Assembly: GCA_019635275.1 (NCBI GenBank)
Contig: JAHBZV010000001.1
Location: 62,001 to 126,000 of the forward strand
Origin: Burkholderiaceae bacterium
GTDB taxonomy: Bacteria > Pseudomonadota > Gammaproteobacteria > Burkholderiales > Burkholderiaceae_E
Length of the DNA stretch: 64,000 nt
Direction: 5' to 3'
Within the stretch, counting starts at the first letter, position 1. Each line of letters begins with the position of its first letter. Positions 25,694 through 33,948 of this stretch are shown one piece after another. The position numbers and the translations under genes were made by a program. The notes under the pieces are model-generated. The model saw only the letters and a list, made by a program, of their open reading frames with translations, did not search any database and had not been told where the DNA came from.

Positions 25694-28038
25694 GCCGGCT
25701 GCTGCGCTTCGCGCTGATCGGCTCGGTCGTGCTGGCGGTGATCCTGCTGCTGCTGCTGGCCGTGGCGAGCGCCAACACGCAGCTGTTCGAGAGCCAGTAC
25801 CCGATGCTGCTGTGGCTCACCGTCGGGCTGGCGGTCGGGCTGTTCCTGCTGGTGCTCGAGCTGCTGCGCCGGCTCGTGCTGCGCTACCGCCGCGGACTGT
25901 TCGGCACGCGACTGATGGCGCGCATGGCGCTGTCGTTCACGCTGATGACGGTGATCCCGGTCGCGCTGATCTACCTGGTCTCGGTGCAGTTCATCGGGCG
26001 CTCGGTCGAGTCGTGGTTCGCGGTGCCGGTCGAGCGCGCGCTCGAGTCGGGCCTGAACCTCGGGCGCACCGCGCTCGATTCGCTGCTCGGCGACCTGACA
26101 CAGAAGGCGCGCGGCATGGCGAGCGAGCTCGCCGACACGCAGGAGTACGACTGGCCGTCGGCGCTGAACCGGCTGCGCGACCAGGTCGGCGTGCAGGACG
26201 CGCTGATCGCCTCGGGCACCGGGCGCATCATCACCACCAGCGGGAGCCGCTACGGGCGCCTGGTGCCCGACCTGCCGTCGTCGAGCGCGCTGCGCCAGGC
26301 GCGCATCACGCGCCAGTACGCGGCGGTGGAGCCGGCCGAAGGCGAGGCCAACGCGCTGAAGCTGCGCGTGATCGTCGCGATCACTTCCGCGTCGCAGCGC
26401 GCCGACGACAACCGCTACCTGCAGCTCACCCAGGCGGTGCCGTCGGCGATGACCGACAACGCCGAGGCGGTCGAGCGCGGCCGGCGCGACTTCCAGCAGC
26501 TGTCGCTGTCGCGCACCGGCCTGAAGCGCATCTTCAGCATCACGCTGACGCTGATCTTCCTGCTCACCGTGTTCTCGGCCGTCGCCGCGTCGTTCCTGCT
26601 GTCGGGCTGGCTGACCGGCCCGCTGTCGATGCTGGCCGCCGGCACGCGCGCGGTCGCCGAGGGCGATTACCGCCCGGTGAAGGACTATTCGGGGCGCGAC
26701 GAGCTGGGGCTGCTCACGCAGTCGTTCAACGTGATGACGCGCCAGCTCGAGGACGCGCGGATGCAGGTCGAGCGCAACCAGCGCGAGCTCGAGCGCGTCA
26801 ATGCGCGGCTCGAAAGCGTGCTGGCCAACCTCACGGCCGGCGTGCTGGTGCTCGATTCGGATTTCCGGCTCACGCTGGCCAATGCGGGCGCCGAGCGCAT
26901 CCTCGGCCTGTCGCTGATCGAGCACCTGGACAAGGCGATCGCCGACGTGCCGCGGCTGGCGGCGGTGGCGGCGCAGATCCGCACCGCGTTCAACGAGCAG
27001 GCCGCGGCCGGTGCGGCGAGCTGGCAGCGCCAGTTCGTGCTGCCCAGGCTCGCGCCGGTCGGCGAGCCGGCCGTGGAACCCGCCGGCGACGCGGCCGCCG
27101 GGGCCGGCGCCGCCGCAGGGGCCAGCGCGGCCAGCGCGTTCCGCGCGTTCGACGCCTTCGGCGCCGGAGGCGCGCCCGGCGAGCCGGGCTCCGGCGCCGA
27201 GCAGACCATCCTCGCGCGCGGGTCGATCCTGCCCGAGCGGCGCGTGGGCTACGTGATCGTCTTCGACGACATCACCGAAGTGATCTCGGCCCAGCGCGCG
27301 GTCGCGTGGGCCGAGGTCGCGCGGCGGCTGGCGCACGAGATCAAGAATCCGCTCACGCCGATCCAGCTGGCCGCCGAGCGGATGCAGCGCAAGCTGGCCG
27401 ACAAGCTGCCTGCCCCCGACGCCGAGCTGCTCGCGAAGAACTCGCAGACGATCGTCAACCAGGTCTCGGCGCTCAAGCTGATGGTCGACGAGTTCCGCGA
27501 CTACGCGCGGCTGCCCGCGGCGCAACTCGCGCCGCTCGACCTCAACGCGCTGGCCGACGACGTGCTGCGGCTGTACTCGGCCGCGGGCGGCCGCTTCGCG
27601 ATCCACGCGCGCCTGGAGCCCGGCCTGCCGCCGGTGATGGGCGATCGCACCCAGTTGCGCCAGCTGATCCACAACCTGGTGAAGAACGCGGTCGAGGCGA
27701 CCGAGCGCGTCGAGCGCCCCGAGATCGAGGTCATCACCGAGGCGCTGGCGTTGCCCGACCGCGCTGGCGCGGTGCGCGTGATGGTGCGCGACAATGGCGG
27801 CGGCTTCGCACCGGCGGTGCTGGCGCGCGCGTTCGAGCCCTACGTGACGAACAAGCCGCGTGGCACCGGCCTGGGCCTGGCGATCGTCAAGAAGATCGTC
27901 GACGAGCACGGCGCGCGCATCGACGTGAGCAACTGGGGCGACGCCTCGGGACGGCCCGTCGGTGCGCAGATTTCGGTCCTATTTACGAAATTGGCGAAAA
28001 GCGAGGAAAATCGTCGCCTGATCGCAACAGACTCCTAG
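25645..28038 (+). CDS. ntrY: Sensor histidine kinase NtrY
   Basis: 797 residues from ATG 25645, which overlaps the DUF4390 gene by 49 bp; no ribosome site is evident, so a non-standard start nearer the first membrane segment is possible. Order: membrane segments near 21-42, 54-75, 92-112 and 294-320 with a periplasmic domain between the last two; HAMP (SGWLTGPLSMLAAGTRAVAEGDYRPV); PAS; HisKA with phospho-acceptor His564 in RLAHEIKNPLTPIQLAAERMQRK; HATPase with NLVKNAVEAT, DNGGGF and GTGLGLAIVKKI. The PAS domain has an inserted Ala/Gly-rich stretch (about 475-515). NtrY kinases sense nitrogen or redox status in other Proteobacteria. Partner: the following response regulator. Confidence 0.93.
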   Translation: MEAFHVHAADPEKRAVGRLLRFALIGSVVLAVILLLLLAVASANTQLFESQYPMLLWLTVGLAVGLFLLVLELLRRLVLRYRRGLFGTRLMARMALSFTLMTVIPVALIYLVSVQFIGRSVESWFAVPVERALESGLNLGRTALDSLLGDLTQKARGMASELADTQEYDWPSALNRLRDQVGVQDALIASGTGRIITTSGSRYGRLVPDLPSSSALRQARITRQYAAVEPAEGEANALKLRVIVAITSASQRADDNRYLQLTQAVPSAMTDNAEAVERGRRDFQQLSLSRTGLKRIFSITLTLIFLLTVFSAVAASFLLSGWLTGPLSMLAAGTRAVAEGDYRPVKDYSGRDELGLLTQSFNVMTRQLEDARMQVERNQRELERVNARLESVLANLTAGVLVLDSDFRLTLANAGAERILGLSLIEHLDKAIADVPRLAAVAAQIRTAFNEQAAAGAASWQRQFVLPRLAPVGEPAVEPAGDAAAGAGAAAGASAASAFRAFDAFGAGGAPGEPGSGAEQTILARGSILPERRVGYVIVFDDITEVISAQRAVAWAEVARRLAHEIKNPLTPIQLAAERMQRKLADKLPAPDAELLAKNSQTIVNQVSALKLMVDEFRDYARLPAAQLAPLDLNALADDVLRLYSAAGGRFAIHARLEPGLPPVMGDRTQLRQLIHNLVKNAVEATERVERPEIEVITEALALPDRAGAVRVMVRDNGGGFAPAVLARAFEPYVTNKPRGTGLGLAIVKKIVDEHGARIDVSNWGDASGRPVGAQISVLFTKLAKSEENRRLIATDS

Positions 28039-28055
28039 ACTTCAAGCGGGAACGC

Positions 28056-28907
28056 ATGGCGGAAATCCTCGTAGTGGATGACGAGATCGGCATCCGCGAA
28101 CTGCTCTCCGAGATCCTCGGGGACGAAGGGCACACGGTGCTGCTCGCCGAAAGCGCGCAGCAGGCGCGGCAGGTGCGCGAGGCCAACCGCCTCGACCTGG
28201 TGCTGCTCGACATCTGGATGCCCGACACCGACGGCGTGACGCTGCTCAAGGAGTGGGCCAGCGGCGGCAAGCTGACGATGCCGGTGATCATGATGTCGGG
28301 CCACGCGACGATCGACACCGCGGTGGAGGCGACCCGCATCGGCGCGCTCGACTTCCTCGAGAAGCCGATCACGCTGCAGAAGCTGCTCAAGGCCGTCGAG
28401 ACCGGCCTGCAGCGCGGCCGCCCGGCGGCCGCCGGCCAGGCGCCCGGCACGCCGCCCTCGGCCGCGAGCATGCGCAGCGGCGCGGGCGGCTTCCAGGCCA
28501 CGGCGCCGGTGGGCGCCGTGCCGGTGATCGGCGCCGTTCACGGCCTGCGCGTGCCGCCGCAGGGCGGCGGCGAGCAGGCAGCTGGCGGCGCGTCCGCAGC
28601 CGCGCCTTCCGAGGCCTCGGCGTACGGCCACGCGGTCGTGCACGGCGGCGCGGCGGCCGTGCCGCTGCACGCGGCCGCGGGCGGCGCCGCGAGCGTCGCG
28701 TTGAGCGACCTGCCGCTCGACCTGCCGCTGCGCGAGGCGCGCGACGCCTTCGAGCGCGCCTACTTCGAGCACCACCTGTCTCGCGAGCACGGCAGCATGA
28801 CCCGCGTCGCCGAGAAGACCGGCCTGGAACGCACGCACCTCTATCGCAAGCTCAAGCAGCTCGGCATCGACCTGTCGCGCGGCGCGTATCGCAAGCAGGG
28901 CAGTTGA
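28056..28907 (+). CDS. ntrX: NtrX-like response regulator lacking the sigma54-activation domain
   Basis: 283 residues. N-terminal receiver (1-120) with Asp52 in LLDIWMPDTDG, Thr85 region in MSGHAT and Lys103 in LEKPI. A C-terminal Fis-type helix-turn-helix follows at about 235-280 (LREARDAFERAYFEHHLSREHGSMTRVAEKTGLERTHLYRKLKQLGI). Between them is only a ~110-residue Ala/Gly-rich linker: the AAA+ domain with GAFTGA that full-length NtrX (about 450 residues) needs to activate sigma54 is absent. It should bind DNA in response to NtrY but not remodel sigma54 polymerase. 17 bp after ntrY; its stop overlaps the trkA start. Confidence 0.88.
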   Translation: MAEILVVDDEIGIRELLSEILGDEGHTVLLAESAQQARQVREANRLDLVLLDIWMPDTDGVTLLKEWASGGKLTMPVIMMSGHATIDTAVEATRIGALDFLEKPITLQKLLKAVETGLQRGRPAAAGQAPGTPPSAASMRSGAGGFQATAPVGAVPVIGAVHGLRVPPQGGGEQAAGGASAAAPSEASAYGHAVVHGGAAAVPLHAAAGGAASVALSDLPLDLPLREARDAFERAYFEHHLSREHGSMTRVAEKTGLERTHLYRKLKQLGIDLSRGAYRKQGS

Positions 28908-30331
28908 AGATCATCATCCTGGGCGCCGGCCGCGTCGGGGCGTCGGTCGCCGAAAGCCTCGTCTCCGAGCGCAACGACATCACCGTCGTCGACACCGACG
29001 TGGTGCAGCTCGCGCAGCTGCAGGACAAGCTCGACCTGCGCACCGTCGCGGGCAACGGCACGCACCCGCCGGTGCTCGAGCAGGCCGGGGCCGCCGACGC
29101 CGACATGCTGATCGCCACGGCCGCGCGCGACGAGACCAACCTGGTCGCCTGCCACCTCGCGGCGCGCCAGTTCAACGTGCCGACCCGCATCGCGCGGATC
29201 CGCGCCCCCGAATTCCAGGACCACCCCGAGATCACCGGCGACGGCGGCTTCTACGTCGACCACCTGATCTGCCCCGAGCAGACGGTGACCGATTACATCT
29301 GGAAGCTGATCCAGTTCCCCGAGGCGCTGCAGGTGCTCGAGTTCGCCGACGGCCGCGCAGGGCTGATCGCGGTGCGCTCGTACGCCGGCGGGCCGCTCGT
29401 GTCGCGCCCGATCCGCGACCTGCGCGCCGCGCACCCGAACATCGACATGCGCGTCGTGGCGGTGTTCCGCAACGACCGCTCGATCCGCCCCGACGGCGAC
29501 ACGATGATCGAGCCCGGCGACGAGGTGTTCCTGCTGGCGGCCTCCGAGCACATCCGCACCGCGCTGTCCGACCTGCGCCGCATGGACAAGCCGGTGCGCC
29601 GCGTGATGATCGCCGGCGGCGGCAACATCGGCCTGCGGCTGGCGCGCGCGCTGGGCACGCAGTACCAGGTCAAGGTCATCGAGGCGAACCGCACCCGCTG
29701 CAACTACCTGTCGACGCAGCTGCCGTCGTCGACGCTGATCCTGAACGGCGACTCCACCGACGAGGACCTGCTCGCCGACGAGGCCGTGGCCGACATGGAC
29801 CTCTTCGTCGCGCTGACCTCCGACGACGAGAACAACATCATGTCGTGCATGCTCGCCAAGCGGATGGGCGCGCGGCGAACGATCGCGCTGATCAACCGGC
29901 AGGCCTACGCCGATCTGGTCGAGGGCAACCGCATCGACATCGCGATCGTGCCGTCGCAGACCACCATCGGCAAGCTGCTCGCCCACGTGCGCCGCGGCGA
30001 CGTCGTCGCGGTGCACTCGCTGCGGCGCGGCGCCGCCGAGGCGCTCGAGGCGATCGCGCACGGCGACCCGAAGTCTTCGAAGGTGGTCGGCCGGCGCATC
30101 GAGCAGATCGACCTGCCGCGCGGTGCGACAATCGGCGCGATCGTGCGCTCGGCCGAGGGCGGCCCGCTCGGCCCGCTGCGCGGCCGCCGCGACGCGCCGC
30201 AGTTCGAGGTGATCATGGCGCACCACGACACGGTGATCCGGTCCGAGGACCACGTGATCGTGTTCGTCGAGAACAAGCGGATCATCCCGAAGGTCGAAAA
30301 GCTGTTCGAGGTCGGGGTCGGCTTCTTCTGA
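28904..30331 (+). CDS. trkA: Trk potassium uptake regulatory subunit TrkA
   Basis: 475 residues from TTG 28904, overlapping the ntrX stop as TTGA. Two tandem RCK units, each an NAD-binding Rossmann fold plus a TrkA_C domain: first GAGRVGASVAESL (7-19) with C-part AGLIAVRSYAGGPLVSRPI; second IAGGGNIGLRLARALG (about 230) with the C-terminal VVGRRIEQIDLPRGATIGAIV. It is the cytoplasmic gating ring of the TrkH potassium channel, whose gene lies 5.3 kb downstream beyond the amidase-TRAP cassette. Confidence 0.95.
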   Translation: MKIIILGAGRVGASVAESLVSERNDITVVDTDVVQLAQLQDKLDLRTVAGNGTHPPVLEQAGAADADMLIATAARDETNLVACHLAARQFNVPTRIARIRAPEFQDHPEITGDGGFYVDHLICPEQTVTDYIWKLIQFPEALQVLEFADGRAGLIAVRSYAGGPLVSRPIRDLRAAHPNIDMRVVAVFRNDRSIRPDGDTMIEPGDEVFLLAASEHIRTALSDLRRMDKPVRRVMIAGGGNIGLRLARALGTQYQVKVIEANRTRCNYLSTQLPSSTLILNGDSTDEDLLADEAVADMDLFVALTSDDENNIMSCMLAKRMGARRTIALINRQAYADLVEGNRIDIAIVPSQTTIGKLLAHVRRGDVVAVHSLRRGAAEALEAIAHGDPKSSKVVGRRIEQIDLPRGATIGAIVRSAEGGPLGPLRGRRDAPQFEVIMAHHDTVIRSEDHVIVFVENKRIIPKVEKLFEVGVGFF

Positions 30332-30335
30332 GGAC

Positions 30336-30515
30336 TCAGTCGTCGTCCTTTTCCTTCAGGACCTCGATGAAGTTGTAGACCATCGCGGCCACGCCGATCA
30401 GGATCACGACGATCATCGCCGGATCCTTCAGCTTGATGGCCGGGGGCGCGAAGAATGCCAGCGCCATGGCCAGGGCGATGATGCCCATCACGAACTTGGC
30501 GATCCTGCCTTGCAT
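30336..30515 (-). CDS. Small membrane protein, unknown function
   Basis: 59 residues from ATG 30515, with GGAGA a good distance upstream. Two hydrophobic segments (FVMGIIALAMALAFFAPPAI and MIVVILIGVAAMVYNFIEVL) and an acidic end (KEKDDD). It converges with trkA, 4 bp apart. No named family recognised. It lies 14 bp downstream of the amidase gene on the same strand and would be the last gene of the TRAP-amidase transcription unit. Confidence 0.7.
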   Translation of the reverse strand: MQGRIAKFVMGIIALAMALAFFAPPAIKLKDPAMIVVILIGVAAMVYNFIEVLKEKDDD

Positions 30516-30529
30516 GGTCGTCTCCGTTC

Positions 30530-31906
30530 TCAGCGCTCGCCGCGCTCCAGTTCCCCGCGCTCCAGTTCCTGCGCGCGGCGTACCAGCCACCGGGCGGTGC
30601 GAAGCAGCCTGGCGTCGTCGCCGCGGCGACCGATCAGTTGCACGCCCATCGGCATCCCGTTCTCGGCGCGCAGCAGCGGAAGCGTCACCGCCGGCATGCC
30701 CGCGAATGTCCAGAGTGTGCAGAAGTCGGGGCTTCCGGTCGACTCCAGCCCGCGCGGTGCCGGACCGGGTGCGGCGATCGTCAGCAGTGCGTCGGCCCGA
30801 TCGAACACTTCGTCGAACGCCGCCGAGACCGCGCCGATCCGGTCGACCGCATTGTTGTAGTCGACCGCGGTGACGAGCCGGCCGCGCTCGATCTGGCGGC
30901 GCAGCGACTCGCTCAGCCTGTCACGGCCCTTCTCGTACTCGTGATGGAAGCTGCGCGCGATGTCGGCCTCCATGATTGCGCGATGCCAGTCCCAGGCGTC
31001 CCGAAACAGTCCGGGCACCTCGAAGGCCCAGCACTGCCCTCCGAGCATGTCCGCGACTTCGTCGAATGCGAGCCGCGTCTGCTCCTCGGCGTCGCCCCAG
31101 TTCGGGGTCCGGGTGAGCGCGAAGACGGGCGGCAGGGGCGGCTCCTGCATCGCCACGGCCCGCAGGTCGGGGCGCGCGACCGGCCGGGTGTCGGGGTCGC
31201 GCGCGTCGAACCCCATCAACGGCTCCGCAATGATGGCGAGATCCTCGACCGAGCGCGCCATGACACCGACCTGGTCGAGCGGCCGCGACTGCCTGAGGAC
31301 GCCGTGGCGCGGAATCAGGCCGAAGCTCGGCTTGAAGCCGTACACGCCGCAGAAGGCAGCGGGCCGGATCACGCTGCCGTTGGTCTGCGTGCCGATCGCC
31401 ACCGGCACCATCTGCGCGGCCACCGCCGCCGCGGAGCCGCTCGAGGAGCCGCCGGGCGTGTGCTCGGGGTTCACGGGGTTGCGCGTCTTGCCCGGCGCGT
31501 AGGTGGCGAGCTCGGTCGTCACCGTCTTGCCGAGGATGATCGCGCCGGCGCTGCGCAGCCGCTCGACGACCGTCGCGTCGTCCATGGGGCGGCGCCCGGC
31601 GTGCAGGACGGTGCCGTTCTCGGTCGGCATGTCCGCGGTGTCGATGATGTCCTTCACGCCGACCGGAAGCCCGTGGAGCGGCCCCATCGGATGGCCTTCG
31701 CGGCGCACGCGATCGACGTTGCGGGCCTGCTCCAGCGCGCGCTGCTCGTCGAGGAATGCCCACGCGCGCACGCGGTCCTCGTCGGCCCGAATCCGGGCGA
31801 GCAGCGCGTTCACGAGTTCCTCCGCGCGGATGCGGCCGTCGCGGACCGCCTCGAGCATGTCCGCGGCGCCCAGCGAGGTCACGTCGATGAACTCGTCGTC
31901 TCGCAT
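30530..31906 (-). CDS. Amidase signature family enzyme
   Basis: 458 residues. The Ser-cisSer-Lys triad is visible: Lys85 in GVKDIIDTADMP, cis-Ser154 in TPGGSSSGSAAAV, nucleophile Ser178 in IGTQTNGSVIRPAAFCG. Cytoplasmic amide hydrolase; specificity is not readable. The C terminus ends in an in-frame five-residue duplication (ELERG ELERG) caused by a 15-bp tandem repeat at 30541-30570. It is separated by only 3 bp from the TRAP permease gene, so the transported substrate is probably an amide or is metabolised to one. Start ATG 31906. Confidence 0.9.
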   Translation of the reverse strand: MRDDEFIDVTSLGAADMLEAVRDGRIRAEELVNALLARIRADEDRVRAWAFLDEQRALEQARNVDRVRREGHPMGPLHGLPVGVKDIIDTADMPTENGTVLHAGRRPMDDATVVERLRSAGAIILGKTVTTELATYAPGKTRNPVNPEHTPGGSSSGSAAAVAAQMVPVAIGTQTNGSVIRPAAFCGVYGFKPSFGLIPRHGVLRQSRPLDQVGVMARSVEDLAIIAEPLMGFDARDPDTRPVARPDLRAVAMQEPPLPPVFALTRTPNWGDAEEQTRLAFDEVADMLGGQCWAFEVPGLFRDAWDWHRAIMEADIARSFHHEYEKGRDRLSESLRRQIERGRLVTAVDYNNAVDRIGAVSAAFDEVFDRADALLTIAAPGPAPRGLESTGSPDFCTLWTFAGMPAVTLPLLRAENGMPMGVQLIGRRGDDARLLRTARWLVRRAQELERGELERGER

Positions 31907-31909
31907 CGA

Positions 31910-33256
31910 TCAATTTCCGTACATGAGGTTCGGCAGCCACTCCACGAGCGACGGGAAGACATAGACGAGGAGCATCGAGAGGAAGACCATTCCGAGGAAC
32001 GGGAAGCATCCCTTGAAGATCGTCCACAGCTGAACGTGAGGCGGCGCGATGCCCTTCAGGTAGTAGGCGGACATCGCCATCGGTGGAGTCAGGAACGAAG
32101 TCTGGAGGTTCAGCGCCACGATCACGCCGAAGAACACCGGATCGACGTTGAAGTGTGGCAGCAGCGGCAGGAAGATCGGCACGAAGATGATGATGATCTC
32201 GCTCCACTCGAGCGGCCATCCGAGCAGGAAGATGATCAGCTGCGACAGCAGCAGGAACGTGACGGTATTGAGGTTCATCGACAGGACGAAGTCCTTGATG
32301 ATTCCCTCGCCGCCGAGATAGGAGAAGATCGACGAGAAGGTCCAGGAGCCGACGAAGAGCCAGCAGACCATCGCCGAGGTGCGCGCGGTCAGGAACACGG
32401 CCTCCTTGAGCCGGCCCCAGGTGAACGCCCGGTAGGCGATCGCGAGCAGCATCGCGCCCAGCGCGCCGATGGCGGCGGCCTCGCTCGGCGTGGCCAGCCC
32501 GAACAGGATCGCGCCCAGGACCGAAAGGATCAGCACTGCCAGCGGGATGAACGCCTGCATCAGCAGGACGACCACCTTGGTCCACGGGATGTCGGTTTCT
32601 TCCCGCGGCAGCTTCGGCGCCAGGCTGGGGTTCTGGATCGCCCGGACGATGACGTAGAGCACGTACAGGCCGGCGAGCAGGAAGCCGGGGATGATCGCCG
32701 CGGCGTAGAGCTTGACGACCGATACGGCCGAAGTCGCGCCGTAGACGATCAGCATGATCGAGGGCGGGATCAGGATGCCCAGCGTTCCCCCGGCGCAGAT
32801 GACCCCGGACGACAGCTTCTGGTCGTAACCGGCCTTCAGCATCGCCGGGAACGCGAGAAGCCCCATCAACGTGACGACCGCGCCCACGATGCCCGTGGCG
32901 GTCGCGAACAGCGCACAGGTGACCAGCGCGGCGACTGCCATCGCCCCCGGGATCATTCGCAGCGAGACCTGCAGGCTGTAGAACAGGCGATCGAGGATGT
33001 TCGATCTTTCTATCATGTAGCCCATGAACAGGAATAACGGGACGGCCGTCAGCACGTCGTTGTTCATGATGCTGAACGTGTTCTGCGACAGCAGGTAGAA
33101 CACGCGGTTGTCGAAGAACTCCTGCCCGGGCACGTAGTAGGCGTAGAAGCCGAACATCACGCCCATCGCCATCAGCGTGAACGCGATGGGGAACCCCAGC
33201 AGGATGATGAAGATGAACGCGCCGAGCATGACGAGCGCGAGCTGCGGATTGCTCAT
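31910..33256 (-). CDS. TRAP transporter large permease subunit (DctM type)
   Basis: 448 residues, almost entirely hydrophobic, with about 12 membrane segments and the family motifs MLGAFIFIILLGFPIAFTLM at the N terminus, VALVTCALFATATGIVGAVVTLMGLLAFPAML, and GILIPPSIMLIVYGATS. It forms the sodium-driven transport channel of a tripartite ATP-independent periplasmic transporter. Its start overlaps the small permease stop by 4 bp (ATGA), and the amidase follows after 3 bp. Confidence 0.94.
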   Translation of the reverse strand: MSNPQLALVMLGAFIFIILLGFPIAFTLMAMGVMFGFYAYYVPGQEFFDNRVFYLLSQNTFSIMNNDVLTAVPLFLFMGYMIERSNILDRLFYSLQVSLRMIPGAMAVAALVTCALFATATGIVGAVVTLMGLLAFPAMLKAGYDQKLSSGVICAGGTLGILIPPSIMLIVYGATSAVSVVKLYAAAIIPGFLLAGLYVLYVIVRAIQNPSLAPKLPREETDIPWTKVVVLLMQAFIPLAVLILSVLGAILFGLATPSEAAAIGALGAMLLAIAYRAFTWGRLKEAVFLTARTSAMVCWLFVGSWTFSSIFSYLGGEGIIKDFVLSMNLNTVTFLLLSQLIIFLLGWPLEWSEIIIIFVPIFLPLLPHFNVDPVFFGVIVALNLQTSFLTPPMAMSAYYLKGIAPPHVQLWTIFKGCFPFLGMVFLSMLLVYVFPSLVEWLPNLMYGN

Positions 33257-33843
33257 GCTGCCCTCCCGCCGGCCGCTTGTTTCTCATGCTGGTGCTGGAT
33301 GGCGGTTTCGAGCTCCTCCACGTCGTGCAGCTGCTTCGGCCATCGCCCGGTGCGTATCGTGATGATGCAGCGAATGACCTGTGCGATTCCCTGGATGAAG
33401 AGCATCAGCCCGGCGAGCGGGATCAGGGCCTTGAGCTGCCAGACGGGCACGCCGACCGGGCTGTTGACGCTGACCTCCTTGTAGCCGAACGAGTCGTGCG
33501 CGTAGCCGTAACCCGCGACGATGAGCGAAGTGACTCCCGGATAGAAGAAGATGATGTACAGGATCAGCTCGATCGTCGCCTGCACGCGCGGCCTGAGCAA
33601 CCGGAACACGACGTCTCCGCGCACGTGCGCGTTGCGCGACAGCGCGTAGGCGCCCGACATGATGAACAGGCCCCCATAGAGGATGTAGCTCATGTCGAAC
33701 GCCCAGCTCGTCGGATCGTTGAGCACGTAGCGCATGAAGACCTCGTACGAGGTCCCCAGAGTGAGGATCAGGATGCTCCAGGCGAACGCGTGGCCGACGG
33801 CCATGCTGAAGCGGTCGATCGTGAAGAGGAACTTCTGGAGCAT
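33253..33843 (-). CDS. TRAP transporter small permease subunit (DctQ type)
   Basis: 196 residues with four membrane segments (HAFAWSILILTLGTSYEVFM; MSYILYGGLFIMSGAYAL; TIELILYIIFFYPGVTSLIVAG; LKALIPLAGLMLFIQGI), as is standard for DctQ. It stabilises and completes the large permease in the inner membrane. It lies 105 bp after the binding-protein gene, beyond a hairpin terminator, and overlaps the DctM start. Confidence 0.92.
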   Translation of the reverse strand: MLQKFLFTIDRFSMAVGHAFAWSILILTLGTSYEVFMRYVLNDPTSWAFDMSYILYGGLFIMSGAYALSRNAHVRGDVVFRLLRPRVQATIELILYIIFFYPGVTSLIVAGYGYAHDSFGYKEVSVNSPVGVPVWQLKALIPLAGLMLFIQGIAQVIRCIITIRTGRWPKQLHDVEELETAIQHQHEKQAAGGRAA

Positions 33844-33884
33844 GGCTGGCCCTTCGGGTGATGCCGGATCGACGGCGATCCATC

Positions 33885-33912
33885 AAAAAAGGCGGCGCAT
33901 CGCTGCGCCGCC
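33885..33912 (-). terminator. Intrinsic terminator between dctP and dctQM
   Basis: On the minus strand a perfect 9-bp GC-rich stem (33891-33899 with 33904-33912, loop of 4) is followed directly by six T residues (33885-33890). It lies inside the TRAP operon after the binding-protein gene, so it probably limits read-through into the permease genes. Confidence 0.85.
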
Positions 33913-33948
33913 ATTTTGCTCCGGGCGTCCGGACGCGGACGCAACCGG

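Noticed and set aside
25405-27909. An 834-codon frame antisense to ntrY
   Set aside because: Same shadow pattern; ntrY shows all kinase motifs in the proper order.
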